The position numbers and the translations under genes were made by a program. A stretch of DNA of 48,292 nucleotides from Robiginitomaculum sp. (GTDB taxonomy: Bacteria; Pseudomonadota; Alphaproteobacteria; Caulobacterales; Maricaulaceae), in contig JALWSB010000147.1 in assembly GCA_027080345.1 (NCBI GenBank), forward strand, positions 1 through 48,292, in the 5' to 3' direction. How positions within the stretch are numbered: the first letter of the stretch is position 1; the number at the start of each line of letters is the position of its first letter. Of the stretch, positions 17,574-26,842 are shown in pieces. The notes beneath the pieces were generated by a model, which saw only the letters and a list, made by a program, of their open reading frames with translations, did no database searches and had not been told where the DNA came from.

Positions 17574-19973
17574 ATGGAATACCTTAAATATCTGAAACAG
17601 ACGACCATGCTGGTCGCCATGTCTGCCACTGTATCCGCAGTGGCTCTACCTGCTTTCGCCCAACAGGCCGATGATGAAGGCATTGTTGAAGACGAAATTG
17701 TAACTATCGGGTCAAGAAGCCAAAAGCCGCGCTCGGTTCAGGATTCTCCTGTTCCGGTTGATGTGTTTTCAGCAGAAGACTTTCAAAGCTCCGGTAACAC
17801 TGCCGACATTACTGACATGCTGAAAACTTTGGTGCCGTCTTATACGGCGACACCAGCCACGGGTGATGGCAGTGCGTTTATCCGCTCTACCTCTTTGCGT
17901 GGTCTGGCTGGCGATGAAACGCTGGTTCTGGTCAACGGCAAGCGTCGCCACCGTTCCGCGCTGGTGCAATTCCTTGCCCCGGCGGCTGGTAACGGCTCGC
18001 ACGGCGTTGATGTTGGCATGATCCCGGCGATCGCGCTTAAAAACGTTGAAGTGCTTCGTGATGGTGCCGCTGCGCAATATGGCTCAGACGCCATTGCCGG
18101 CGTGATCAACTTTTCATTGAAAGACACGCCAGGCGTTGAAGCCACCGCACAATATGGTGAATATTATGAGGGTGAGCAAAGCTACAAGCTGGCGACCAAT
18201 GTCGGTTTTGCTTTGGGTGATAACGGTTATCTCAACCTGACCGCCGAATACGTCAATAATGATGCCTTGTCTCGCGGTATTCAGCGCCCTGATGCGCAGG
18301 CCTTGATTGATGCCGGTGTTCCCGGTGTTGGTGCCGACAGTCCGTTTGGTGATGCGCCTTTGGTGCAAACCTGGGGGCGTCCGGAAACCAAGGGCACGCG
18401 TCTTTTCATGAACGCAGGTGTTGATGTCAGCGAAAATGCGCAATTCTATGCGTTCGGCAACTTTGCCGACACGGATGGTCGCTATCGCTTCTTCTATCGG
18501 CCGCCAACGCACTCGACGATTGCGGATCTGAATGCCTTGGGCTTTACCGGCCTTAAAGCGGGTTATACGCCATATCTTGATGGTCATCAGACTGATTTCA
18601 GCCTGGTTGCCGGCTTGAAGGGCGAAGCGCGCAATGGTGTTTACTATGATTTCAGCGTCAATAAGGGCAAAAGTTCGCTTTCCTATTTCCTCAACAACAC
18701 ATTGAACCCTTCTTTGGGCCTCAATGCGGCTGGCCAACCGGTTCAGCGCGACTTTGATGTTGGTGGGTATGAGCAGGAAGAAACCAGCATCAATGCTGAT
18801 TTCTCCAAGGAAATCAACGACAGTATCAATGTTGCCGCTGGTGCAGAATGGCGCGAAGAGTCCTTTACGCTCAATGCAGGCGAGCCAAATTCCTTCTTTG
18901 GCAAGGGTTCCAACGGTCTGAATGGTTTTCGGCCGCAAGATGCCGGGGTTTCAACCCGTCACAACTTTGCCGCCTATATTGATGTTGAACACCAATTGTC
19001 AGATCGGGTATTCTTGCAATATGCCGGTCGGTATGAGGACTTCAACGATTTTGGCAGCACGGTTAATGGCAAGATCGCCGGTCGTTTTGATGTAACGGAA
19101 AACACCTCACTGCGTGCGGCGGTTTCCACGGGCTTCAAAGCCCCGACACCGGGCCAGGCCAATGTGCGGACTACCATTACCACATTTGATGGTATTACCG
19201 GCCTGCAGGTCGAAGAAGGTTTGATCCCGCCGGACAGCCCCTTGGCCCTGGCCAATGGTGGTGCGCCGCTGAAAGAGGAAACCTCGGTCAACTATAGTGC
19301 CGGTTTTGTTACCCGCTTGCCGGGCAACACCTCACTGACCGTTGATTTCTATCGCATTGAGGTTGATAACCGGATTTACCGGACCAACAATATCACCACG
19401 GCCGGTGGTCAGGCCATTTCGTTCTACACCAATGCGATGGATATTGTTTCCAAAGGTGTTGATGCGGTGTTGACCTCCAATGTTACACTGACCGATCAGG
19501 TTGATACTGATCTGTCTTTGGCGGTCAGCTATAACGAAGTCAGCGTCAGCAAGGTCAATCCGGTTGGTGGTATTTTGCCAGTGAGCGCCAGAACAGTTGG
19601 TTTCATCGAAAACAACTATCCTAATTTGCGCTTTGTGGCGTCAGCCAACACGCATATTGGCGAGCGTTGGGACTGGATGGTTCGTGCCAATTTCTACGGC
19701 AGTTACTTTGACGAACGCGGGACCATTGGTTCAGCAACTGACCCGACAGCGAAAATTGGTTCGGAAATTTTCTTTGATACCGAACTTGGTTTTCATGTCA
19801 CGGATAATGTTCGTATTGCTGCCGGGGCCGTCAATATCTTTGACAACTTCCCGGACAAGGTTGGCCCGCCTAATGCCAACCGCCTCAGCGTTGGGCTGCC
19901 ATACCCGCGCCGGAGCGCCGCGAACTATGAAGGTGGATCCTGGTATCTCAAGACCACTCTGACCTTCCCATAG
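17574..19973 (+). CDS. TonB-dependent receptor
   Basis: Signal peptide, TonB-box-like EDEIVTIGSRSQ, plug domain (LRGLAGDETLVLVNGKRRHRS), beta-barrel ending in aromatic TLTFP. Confidence 0.93.
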   Translation: MEYLKYLKQTTMLVAMSATVSAVALPAFAQQADDEGIVEDEIVTIGSRSQKPRSVQDSPVPVDVFSAEDFQSSGNTADITDMLKTLVPSYTATPATGDGSAFIRSTSLRGLAGDETLVLVNGKRRHRSALVQFLAPAAGNGSHGVDVGMIPAIALKNVEVLRDGAAAQYGSDAIAGVINFSLKDTPGVEATAQYGEYYEGEQSYKLATNVGFALGDNGYLNLTAEYVNNDALSRGIQRPDAQALIDAGVPGVGADSPFGDAPLVQTWGRPETKGTRLFMNAGVDVSENAQFYAFGNFADTDGRYRFFYRPPTHSTIADLNALGFTGLKAGYTPYLDGHQTDFSLVAGLKGEARNGVYYDFSVNKGKSSLSYFLNNTLNPSLGLNAAGQPVQRDFDVGGYEQEETSINADFSKEINDSINVAAGAEWREESFTLNAGEPNSFFGKGSNGLNGFRPQDAGVSTRHNFAAYIDVEHQLSDRVFLQYAGRYEDFNDFGSTVNGKIAGRFDVTENTSLRAAVSTGFKAPTPGQANVRTTITTFDGITGLQVEEGLIPPDSPLALANGGAPLKEETSVNYSAGFVTRLPGNTSLTVDFYRIEVDNRIYRTNNITTAGGQAISFYTNAMDIVSKGVDAVLTSNVTLTDQVDTDLSLAVSYNEVSVSKVNPVGGILPVSARTVGFIENNYPNLRFVASANTHIGERWDWMVRANFYGSYFDERGTIGSATDPTAKIGSEIFFDTELGFHVTDNVRIAAGAVNIFDNFPDKVGPPNANRLSVGLPYPRRSAANYEGGSWYLKTTLTFP

Positions 19974-20009
19974 GGCAAATCAGCGTCTGTTGACGTTGCT
20001 TGAAAAGAG

Positions 20010-20042
20010 GGCCCGGCAGATCAATATCTGCCGGGCCTTTTT
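20010..20042 (+). terminator. Rho-independent terminator after the TonB-dependent receptor
   Basis: GGCCCGGCAGAtcaataTCTGCCGGGCCTTTTT. Confidence 0.88.
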
Positions 20043-20119
20043 GCGTGCAGTACACAGAAAAATAATCATATGCGACGCTTGCCAGCACCCCATAGGGACG
20101 TTAGCGTCCGCCCTTCTTG

Positions 20120-20209
20120 GGAGAGGTGCCAGAGTGGTCGAATGGGGCGGTCTCGAAAACCGTTGAGCGTGCGAACGTTCCCAGGGTTCGAATCCCTGTC
20201 TCTCCGCCA
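20120..20209 (+). tRNA. tRNA-Ser(CGA), CCA encoded
   Basis: GGAGAGG acceptor pairs TCTCTCC; anticodon loop CTCGAAA; long variable arm; TTCGAAT T-loop; GCCA 3' end. Confidence 0.95.
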
Positions 20210-20259
20210 TTGTTTTTGTCTCGCGGTGCGAAAAGTGCCTTGCGACGGAGTGGCTGATC

Positions 20260-20631
20260 GTGACGCTATTTTCCTTAACCACCAAAAAAGAGTTGTGGAC
20301 CGACGAACGTCTTTACATTACCGAAATTCTGAACCATGCGGCAATTGCTGATTTTTCTGTGGCGCGGGGGCGGGTTGAACCGGGGGTGACAACGCAGCTG
20401 CACACCCTTGATGTGTGCGAAACCTATTGTGTGACGGGCGGGCAGGGGCGCATTGAAATTGACGGCCAGGTGCACGACATGCGCCCCGGCGATTGCGCAA
20501 CCATTGCGGCCGGACAGGCCCAGCGCATTACCAATACGGGTAAAAGTGATCTTGTTATTGATCTTTATTGCCGCCCGCGCTTTACCCCCGATACCTATCA
20601 CAATCTTGAAAAAGAAAGGGGTAAAACATGA
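20260..20631 (+). CDS. Cupin domain protein
   Basis: [60 protein letters not shown] overlap with mtnA. Confidence 0.8.
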   Translation: MTLFSLTTKKELWTDERLYITEILNHAAIADFSVARGRVEPGVTTQLHTLDVCETYCVTGGQGRIEIDGQVHDMRPGDCATIAAGQAQRITNTGKSDLVIDLYCRPRFTPDTYHNLEKERGKT

Positions 20632-21743
20632 ATGTTGATGGCGTTCCCTATCGCACAATCTGGCTCGATGATGATGGCTGGTCGGTGCGTATTCTTGATC
20701 AGACGCGCTTTCCTTTCCATTTTGAAACCATGGTTTTGCGCGCTGTTGATGATGCCGCCAAAGCCATTGCCCACATGCATGTGCGCGGCGCGCCGCTGAT
20801 CGGGGCGACGGCTTCTTACGGGCTGGCGCTGGGCATGCGCGCCGACCCATCCGATGCAGCGCTGGAAGAGGCGTATGCAACGCTTTTGGCGACCCGGCCC
20901 ACGGCGGTGGATTTGCGCTGGGCGCTGGACCAGATGAAGGCCGCATTGGCGCCTTTGCCGCCAAAGGAGCGCGCCGGGGCGGCCTATGCCATGGCCGCAA
21001 ATATCTGCGATGAGGGAGTGGCACAAAACGCGCGCATTGGTGATCATGGACTGGAACTGATCCGCGCGATTGCGGCGCAAAAGGGCGCTGACGAGCCGGT
21101 CAATATTCTGACCCATTGCAATGCCGGTTGGCTCGCCACGGTTGATTGGGGCACTGCCACGGCGCCGATTTACAAGGCCTTTAATGCCGGGTTGAACGTC
21201 CATGTCTGGGTCGATGAAACCCGGCCGCGCAACCAGGGTGCGTTTTTGACCGCCTGGGAGCTGGGCCAGCACGGCGTGCCGCATCATGTGATTGTTGATA
21301 ATGCCGGCGGTCACCTCATGCAGCATGGCCAGGTCGATATGGTGCTCACCGGTACCGATCGTACCACCGCCAATGGTGATGTGTGCAATAAAATCGGTAC
21401 CTATCTAAAGGCCCTGGCGGCGCACGATAATGATATTCCGTTTTATGTCGCTTTGCCCTCGCCAACGATTGATTTTTCCCTTGATGATGGTGTGGCAAAT
21501 ATTCCTATTGAAGAGCGCGCCGGGGATGAGGTATCGCACATTTGCGGGCGCGGCGATAAGGGAGAGGTAATGCGTGTGCGCCTGACGCCGGATGCTACAG
21601 CGCTCGCCAACCCCGCGTTTGACGTCACCCCGGCCCGGCTGGTCAGTGGCCTGATTACCGAGCGGGGGGTGTGCGCCGCCAATAAAAGCGCCATTGCCGC
21701 CATGTTTGCGGACCGTGTGGCGCAGGCGGCCAAAACCGGTTAA
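20628..21743 (+). CDS. mtnA: S-methyl-5-thioribose-1-phosphate isomerase
   Basis: [81 protein letters not shown]. Confidence 0.95.
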   Translation: MNVDGVPYRTIWLDDDGWSVRILDQTRFPFHFETMVLRAVDDAAKAIAHMHVRGAPLIGATASYGLALGMRADPSDAALEEAYATLLATRPTAVDLRWALDQMKAALAPLPPKERAGAAYAMAANICDEGVAQNARIGDHGLELIRAIAAQKGADEPVNILTHCNAGWLATVDWGTATAPIYKAFNAGLNVHVWVDETRPRNQGAFLTAWELGQHGVPHHVIVDNAGGHLMQHGQVDMVLTGTDRTTANGDVCNKIGTYLKALAAHDNDIPFYVALPSPTIDFSLDDGVANIPIEERAGDEVSHICGRGDKGEVMRVRLTPDATALANPAFDVTPARLVSGLITERGVCAANKSAIAAMFADRVAQAAKTG

Positions 21744-21752
21744 GCTTTGCGC

Positions 21753-22322
21753 ATGATGAGAGCGTTTTTTACGAATGTATTGATTGGGTTTGCCGCTCTT
21801 TTCCTGTTTTGCGGAGGGGCGCAGGCCGCTGATGCAACACATGATACGGCGATTAACGGGCTGTTGGCGCAATTGGCCGAGGTCTCTTCTGATCAGCAGG
21901 CGGCGCAGATTGACGCCGAGATTCAGGCGCTTTTTTTTGAAAGCGGCAGCGCCACCGTGGACCTTTTGTTGCAACACGGCATTGAGGCGGCGCAGCAGGG
22001 GCGGCTGGATCTGGCCGGAGATTTTTTTGATGATGTGATCGGCTTTGCCCCGAATTTTGCCGAAGGCTACCGCCAGCGCGCCCTTTTGGATATGGCCCGG
22101 GGGCGTTATGCGGCGGCCTTGCCTGACCTTAACCGCGCCTTGACGATAGAACCGCGCCATTATGGCGTCATGCGGGCGCTGGGCGAAGCGCTCGAAGCGC
22201 TGGACAATGGTGCTGCGGCCTATCAGGTGTATCGTGATACATTGGCCTTGAACCCGTTTGACAAAACCGCGCGGGCAGGCGCGGCGCGCCTTGAAAAACA
22301 GGTGCAGGGGCGCTCTTTATAA
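21753..22322 (+). CDS. Exported TPR-like protein
   Basis: Signal-like N-terminus; AAQQGRLDLAGDFFDDVIGFAPNFAEGYRQRALLDMARGRYAAALPDLNRALTIEPRHYG. Confidence 0.75.
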   Translation: MMRAFFTNVLIGFAALFLFCGGAQAADATHDTAINGLLAQLAEVSSDQQAAQIDAEIQALFFESGSATVDLLLQHGIEAAQQGRLDLAGDFFDDVIGFAPNFAEGYRQRALLDMARGRYAAALPDLNRALTIEPRHYGVMRALGEALEALDNGAAAYQVYRDTLALNPFDKTARAGAARLEKQVQGRSL

Positions 22323-22410
22323 TCGCACACATAATATGAAAACGGCGCTTGTGCAGCAGTAAGTGAATGCGTATAGCTGCGGCAAGACACACAAAATCTG
22401 GAGAAAAAAC

Positions 22411-22659
22411 GTGAACGAATCCATGGGGCAGACCGCCCGGGAAAAACTGAAAAGCGCCGTTAGCCGTATTGAGCGCCTCGAAGAAGAAAAAAAAGCCCTG
22501 ATGAGCGATTTAAAAGAAGTTTATGACGAGGCCAAGGCCTTTGGCCTTGACGTAAAAATATTGCGTCAGGTGGTGCGTTTGCGTAAGATGGACCGTCATG
22601 ACCGTCAGGAACAAGAAGCCATATTGGACCTCTATCTGACGGCATTGGGAGACGCTTAG
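22411..22659 (+). CDS. GapR-like DUF2312 family DNA-binding protein
   Basis: SRIERLEEEKKALMSDLKEVYDEAKAFGLDVKILRQVVRLRKMDRHDRQEQEAILDLYLTALG; GTG 22411 with ggagaaaa SD, or ATG 22423. Confidence 0.9.
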   Translation: MNESMGQTAREKLKSAVSRIERLEEEKKALMSDLKEVYDEAKAFGLDVKILRQVVRLRKMDRHDRQEQEAILDLYLTALGDA

Positions 22660-22671
22660 AAAACGGGTCTT

Positions 22672-23115
22672 ATGGACAAGAAACCATCCAAAGATGACAT
22701 AAAGAAAAAAAAGGCGAAAAAGGCCCGGCGCGCCCTGTCGCGGGTACGCAAAACCCTGGCAAAAAAAGAAACCCTGCCCGAGGATCAAAGTTTGAGCGAT
22801 TGGGAGGATGAATTTATCGGTTCGCTGGAAGAGCGCCTTGATGAATATGGTGCGGCTTTTGCCGACCCGGAAAAAGGCAATGCGGATGATGCGCTGTCCT
22901 ATCGCCAGGCGGCAAAATTACGCGAAATAGAAAAAAAGACCAAAGGCAAGGGCAAAAAGCCCATGAAGCGGACGCCCTTCGGCGCCAAAAAGGCGCGTAA
23001 ATCCGTTAAGGTCGATGCGCCGCCCCCAGATGTGCCGCTTGCATCCAGCCCCCGGCCAGTCCGCAAAACCCCCGCTTTTCGGGTGATTACCGGCGGCAAA
23101 AAGGATGGCGCTTGA
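22672..23115 (+). CDS. Hypothetical Lys/Arg-rich protein
   Basis: 147 aa, basic N- and C-termini; directly downstream of the GapR-like gene. Confidence 0.5.
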   Translation: MDKKPSKDDIKKKKAKKARRALSRVRKTLAKKETLPEDQSLSDWEDEFIGSLEERLDEYGAAFADPEKGNADDALSYRQAAKLREIEKKTKGKGKKPMKRTPFGAKKARKSVKVDAPPPDVPLASSPRPVRKTPAFRVITGGKKDGA

Positions 23116-24049
23116 GCGCCAGCAATGGCCCCAGATCAAACGCATAATCGAAATAATGCGCGCGCCAGTTGGCGCACACCCGGTCCAGCAACAAGGCCTC
23201 GCCCGCGCCCAGGTCATAAAAGCTCACCCGCTTGTTTTTCGCCAGATCAAAGGCGCGCAAATTATCATAAACCCGGCCCCTTAAATTGATCGCCAGCGGT
23301 GTAAAAATGGCCGCGCGCGGGCCGGTCACGCTTTCGGCAATGGCGATCTCGCTATAGCGCGCCGTGCCCTCTTGCCACATTTGAAAGGCCGCATAGCGGG
23401 CGTCTGTTGCCGACAATGATGAAAACAGCGTGCGCCGCGCTTGCGTATAGGCGGTCAGGGCCGCATGAAAATCTTTATTATTACTATCGCCCTCTATTTC
23501 CAGTGCGCCGAGTAACAGGCGTGCGGTGGCGGCAAACGCGCTGGCCGTTTGCGCGTCATCATAGGAAAAGGGATAATCAAGCATCCAGCGTCCATCACCC
23601 TTGCCGCCATCAAGTTTGAGGTCCGCAACGGCGCTATAATAGCCGGGCCACCCCATCTGATATTGATGAAAATGCTCGTGCAACAAGGTTGCCGTCCAGG
23701 CGGCGGGGTTTTTGTCCACGCCGGAAGGCGGGCCGACAACCACCGTGGCAAGGCCATCTACCGCCGGGAAGGTTGCGCGCATGGCCGCGCTGAAACGGCG
23801 TGGCCGTACTTTAATCGCACAAGAAGATGCGCTCTTTTTTTTATAGGGCTTGAATGTCGGTGCCGGTCCTGCCGGGCAATAAAGATATTCATTGGTTTGC
23901 CCGACCAGAATGATTGGGAAGGGCGTCCTTTTATAGCCGGGCCAAACCCTGTCACCATAGCGGGCGGTAAGATCATGAGCTTGCGCGATAAGGCCTTGCG
24001 CCCTTTGCATCGGCGTGGATAAAAGCAATAAAAACACAAGCGCAATCAT
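23087..24049 (-). CDS. Putative exported zinc metallopeptidase-like protein
   Basis: 320 aa; N-terminal signal-like segment; WTATLLHEHFHQYQ contains HEXXH (DNA 23666-23680), with QEGTARYSEIA downstream. Confidence 0.6.
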   Translation of the reverse strand: MIALVFLLLLSTPMQRAQGLIAQAHDLTARYGDRVWPGYKRTPFPIILVGQTNEYLYCPAGPAPTFKPYKKKSASSCAIKVRPRRFSAAMRATFPAVDGLATVVVGPPSGVDKNPAAWTATLLHEHFHQYQMGWPGYYSAVADLKLDGGKGDGRWMLDYPFSYDDAQTASAFAATARLLLGALEIEGDSNNKDFHAALTAYTQARRTLFSSLSATDARYAAFQMWQEGTARYSEIAIAESVTGPRAAIFTPLAINLRGRVYDNLRAFDLAKNKRVSFYDLGAGEALLLDRVCANWRAHYFDYAFDLGPLLALKRHPFCRR

Positions 24050-24229
24050 AAGCTCAATGTGCCTGCTTTTATTGACTTTATCAAATTAACCAGAGGCTTG
24101 CATGTTATAGCGGCGGCGCTATTCAATATCGCGGCGCGGGGACAAAGGGACAGCAGCAGGGCTGAAAACAATGATCGAAAAAACAAAAGCGACAAACAGC
24201 CGCATTGCATGTTTCGTGATACGCCCCCA

Positions 24230-24252
24230 AATTTCGCCTGTAAGGCGAAATT
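24230..24252. other. Perfect 10-bp-arm hairpin without T-run
   Basis: AATTTCGCCT gta AGGCGAAATT in the 24050-24421 intergenic region. Confidence 0.6.
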
Positions 24253-24355
24253 GATCGCATATTTTACCGCCCCTCGCGCCAGTCCCGGCCTATACAAATG
24301 ATAGAAAAGGGCCTGAATGCCTGTTTTTGAGACATCGGTTTTATGGATTTTTCTT

Positions 24356-24389
24356 TTAACCGGTCTACACTATCAACCAGACCGTTTAA
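24356..24389. promoter_or_regulatory. Candidate operator upstream of luxR-type gene
   Basis: TTAACCGGTCT-N12-AGACCGTTTAA, arms match at 10/11 positions; ends 32 bp before the GTG start. Confidence 0.45.
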
Positions 24390-24421
24390 CCAGAACAAGA
24401 CCTTGAATAGATATTTTACCT

Positions 24422-25174
24422 GTGAATAAAAAATTCCAACATTCTGATTTTGAGCACTTTTTCCCCACGATGGAGGCTATGGATGTGGCCAGTACCAGTG
24501 ATGGGTTGGTGGAAAGCTTTCAAGCGCTTGTCAACGCGCTTGGCATGGGATGTTTTTGCCTTTTTGAAATATCGTCCGTTGGTACAGAATGGGAAGACCA
24601 ATTGGTTATTGGCACATTTCCTTTGGCCTTTCTGGATCGGTTCTGGCGAGAGCGGCGTACATTTGATTCTGCCTATATCCGCCATGCCCGCCTGTCCGGC
24701 ATGCCGTTCAAGGCCGATGCGGTTCTCGGCAATCCCAATTTGTCACGCATTGAACGGCGGGGCGTTGAAAAAGCAAAGCGTGAAGGCATGGAAAACGGTA
24801 TTGTTTTTCCTCTTTCGGGGCGCATGAACAGAATTGCTTTTCTGGCGATTGTTGGCGACCCGGATATTCTGAACACCGGCCAGATCAGAATGCTCACATA
24901 TCTTAGCGTGCATTTTTACCAGCGCGCCTGTGTCCTGGCCCCGCAAGGCGGTAAAATGCCCCGCTATAGTGATCCGGGGGTGCTGACCGGGCGCGAGCGC
25001 GAATGCCTTACCCTGGTCGGTATGGGCAAAACCGACCCGCAAATCAGCGAAAGCCTTGGTGTGTCAAAACGCACGGTGCGCTATCACATAGAAAACGCCA
25101 TGGAAAAATTGGGAGCCAGCACGCGCCTGCAGGCGGTTATCACCGCGCTGCGTAATGTGGAAATCATGCACTAG
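24422..25174 (+). CDS. LuxR family regulator (autoinducer-binding-like domain plus LuxR HTH)
   Basis: C-terminal LTGRERECLTLVGMGKTDPQISESLGVSKRTVRYHIENAMEKLGASTRLQAVITAL; GTG start. Confidence 0.88.
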   Translation: MNKKFQHSDFEHFFPTMEAMDVASTSDGLVESFQALVNALGMGCFCLFEISSVGTEWEDQLVIGTFPLAFLDRFWRERRTFDSAYIRHARLSGMPFKADAVLGNPNLSRIERRGVEKAKREGMENGIVFPLSGRMNRIAFLAIVGDPDILNTGQIRMLTYLSVHFYQRACVLAPQGGKMPRYSDPGVLTGRERECLTLVGMGKTDPQISESLGVSKRTVRYHIENAMEKLGASTRLQAVITALRNVEIMH

Positions 25175-26709
25175 CGCCGCAAAAACCCACCCAAAAGCCC
25201 GCGCACCAGTTCGCGGGTGATCTGGCGGGTGGCCTGACGCAGGGCCGATTTTACCGCCGCTTCGCCATACCCTTGCCGCCGTGAGGTGCGGCGGCGGCGC
25301 GTTGGCGCACGATTATAGCCCCGGCGGGACGTGCGTGCCTTCTCTTTTTCGCGCTTTTGCCGCTCTTTTTGCGCTGCCTCCTCTGCCGCTTGCCGCTCTT
25401 GCTCTTCAAGCGCGGCGGCGCGGCGGCGCTCCAAAGCTTCATAGGCGCTGTCGCGATCAATATCCCGGTCATACCGCCCGGCCACCGGGCTGCTCTCCAT
25501 CACCTTTGCGCGCTCCGCTGCGTTCGCCGGACCCAGCCGCGAGGAAGGCGGACGGATTAATGTGCGCGCCACCATATTGGGCCGCCCCTTGGCATCCAAA
25601 GTTGAAACCAGCGCCTCGCCAACGCCCAATTGGGTGATGGTGTCTTGCGTATCAAAGGCCGGGTTGGGGCGAAACGAGTTGGCGGCGGCGCGGACCGCCT
25701 TGCGCTCATTGGGGGTGTAGGCGCGCAAAGCATGCTGGATGCGATTACCCAATTGCGCCAACACCGCATCGGGAATATCGCGCGGGTTCTGGGTGACAAA
25801 ATAAACCCCGACACCTTTCGAGCGGATCAATTTGACCACCTGTTCGATGGTATCAAGAAGCGCCTGCGGCGCGTATTTGAACAACAGGTGCGCCTCGTCA
25901 AAAAAGAACACCAGCTTTGGTTTGTCCGGATCGCCAACTTCGGGCAATTCTTCAAAAAGTTCAGACAGCAGCCATAATAAAAATATTGCATAAAGACGCG
26001 GATTTTGAATCAATGTGGTGGCATCGAGCACATTGACAAAACCGCGCCCATCAAGCCCGACACGCAAAAAATCAGTAAATTCGAGCGCCGGTTCGCCAAA
26101 AAACTGTTCGGCTCCATCGCGCTCCATCACCAAAAGGCGCCGCTGAATGGCGCCGACACTGGCGCGTGTCACATTGCCGTAATCAGCGGAAATATCCTTG
26201 GCGTTTTCGGCCATAAAATTCAGTAAAGAGCGCAAGTCTTTCAGATCCAGCAATAACAGGTTTTCCTCGTCGGCAATCTCGAAGGCGATAGTCAGCACCC
26301 CTTCCTGGGTGTTGTTCAAATTCATCAGCCGGGCCAGCAAGACCGGCCCCATATCAGAAATGGTGGTGCGCACCGGGTGGCCCTTTTTGCCAAAAAGATC
26401 CCAAAACACCACCGGGGCGGCTTCGTAATGATAATCTTTCAGGCCGATTTTTTCCGCCCGGGCAATGAGCTTGTCATGCAGTTTGTGGGTTTTCGACCCG
26501 GGCACGCACAGGCCCGAAAGATCGCCCTTCACATCGGCGCAAAACACCGGTACCCCGGCATCGGCAAAGCCTTGCGCCAGAATTTGCAGCGTTACCGTCT
26601 TGCCGGTACCCGTTGCCCCGGCGACCAGCCCGTGCCGGTTGGCGCGCTTTAATAAAAGCCCTTGCGTGCGGCCATCATCCGCCCCGCCAATAAAAATACT
26701 ATCGTCCAT
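25171..26709 (-). CDS. DUF853/HerA-like P-loop ATPase
   Basis: MDDSIFIGGADDGRTQGLLLKRANRHGLVAGATGTGKTVTLQ Walker A; LVFFFDEAHLLF Walker B; start chosen at 26709. Confidence 0.9.
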   Translation of the reverse strand: MDDSIFIGGADDGRTQGLLLKRANRHGLVAGATGTGKTVTLQILAQGFADAGVPVFCADVKGDLSGLCVPGSKTHKLHDKLIARAEKIGLKDYHYEAAPVVFWDLFGKKGHPVRTTISDMGPVLLARLMNLNNTQEGVLTIAFEIADEENLLLLDLKDLRSLLNFMAENAKDISADYGNVTRASVGAIQRRLLVMERDGAEQFFGEPALEFTDFLRVGLDGRGFVNVLDATTLIQNPRLYAIFLLWLLSELFEELPEVGDPDKPKLVFFFDEAHLLFKYAPQALLDTIEQVVKLIRSKGVGVYFVTQNPRDIPDAVLAQLGNRIQHALRAYTPNERKAVRAAANSFRPNPAFDTQDTITQLGVGEALVSTLDAKGRPNMVARTLIRPPSSRLGPANAAERAKVMESSPVAGRYDRDIDRDSAYEALERRRAAALEEQERQAAEEAAQKERQKREKEKARTSRRGYNRAPTRRRRTSRRQGYGEAAVKSALRQATRQITRELVRGLLGGFLRR

Positions 26710-26842
26710 AATCCATCCCGCGTCTACCGTTTGCCAAAGCGTAAAGCGGCGCGCCGGTTGGGGCAATCCTTTATTCGGCTCATCCACCCCCTTGGCACAG
26801 CCTGCGTAAAACGCCACACTGGCGGCCAAGGGAGAGGTGCAC

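Noticed and set aside
24422-25174. Complete quorum-sensing pair
   Set aside because: No LuxI-type synthase ORF found in the window; only the regulator is supported.
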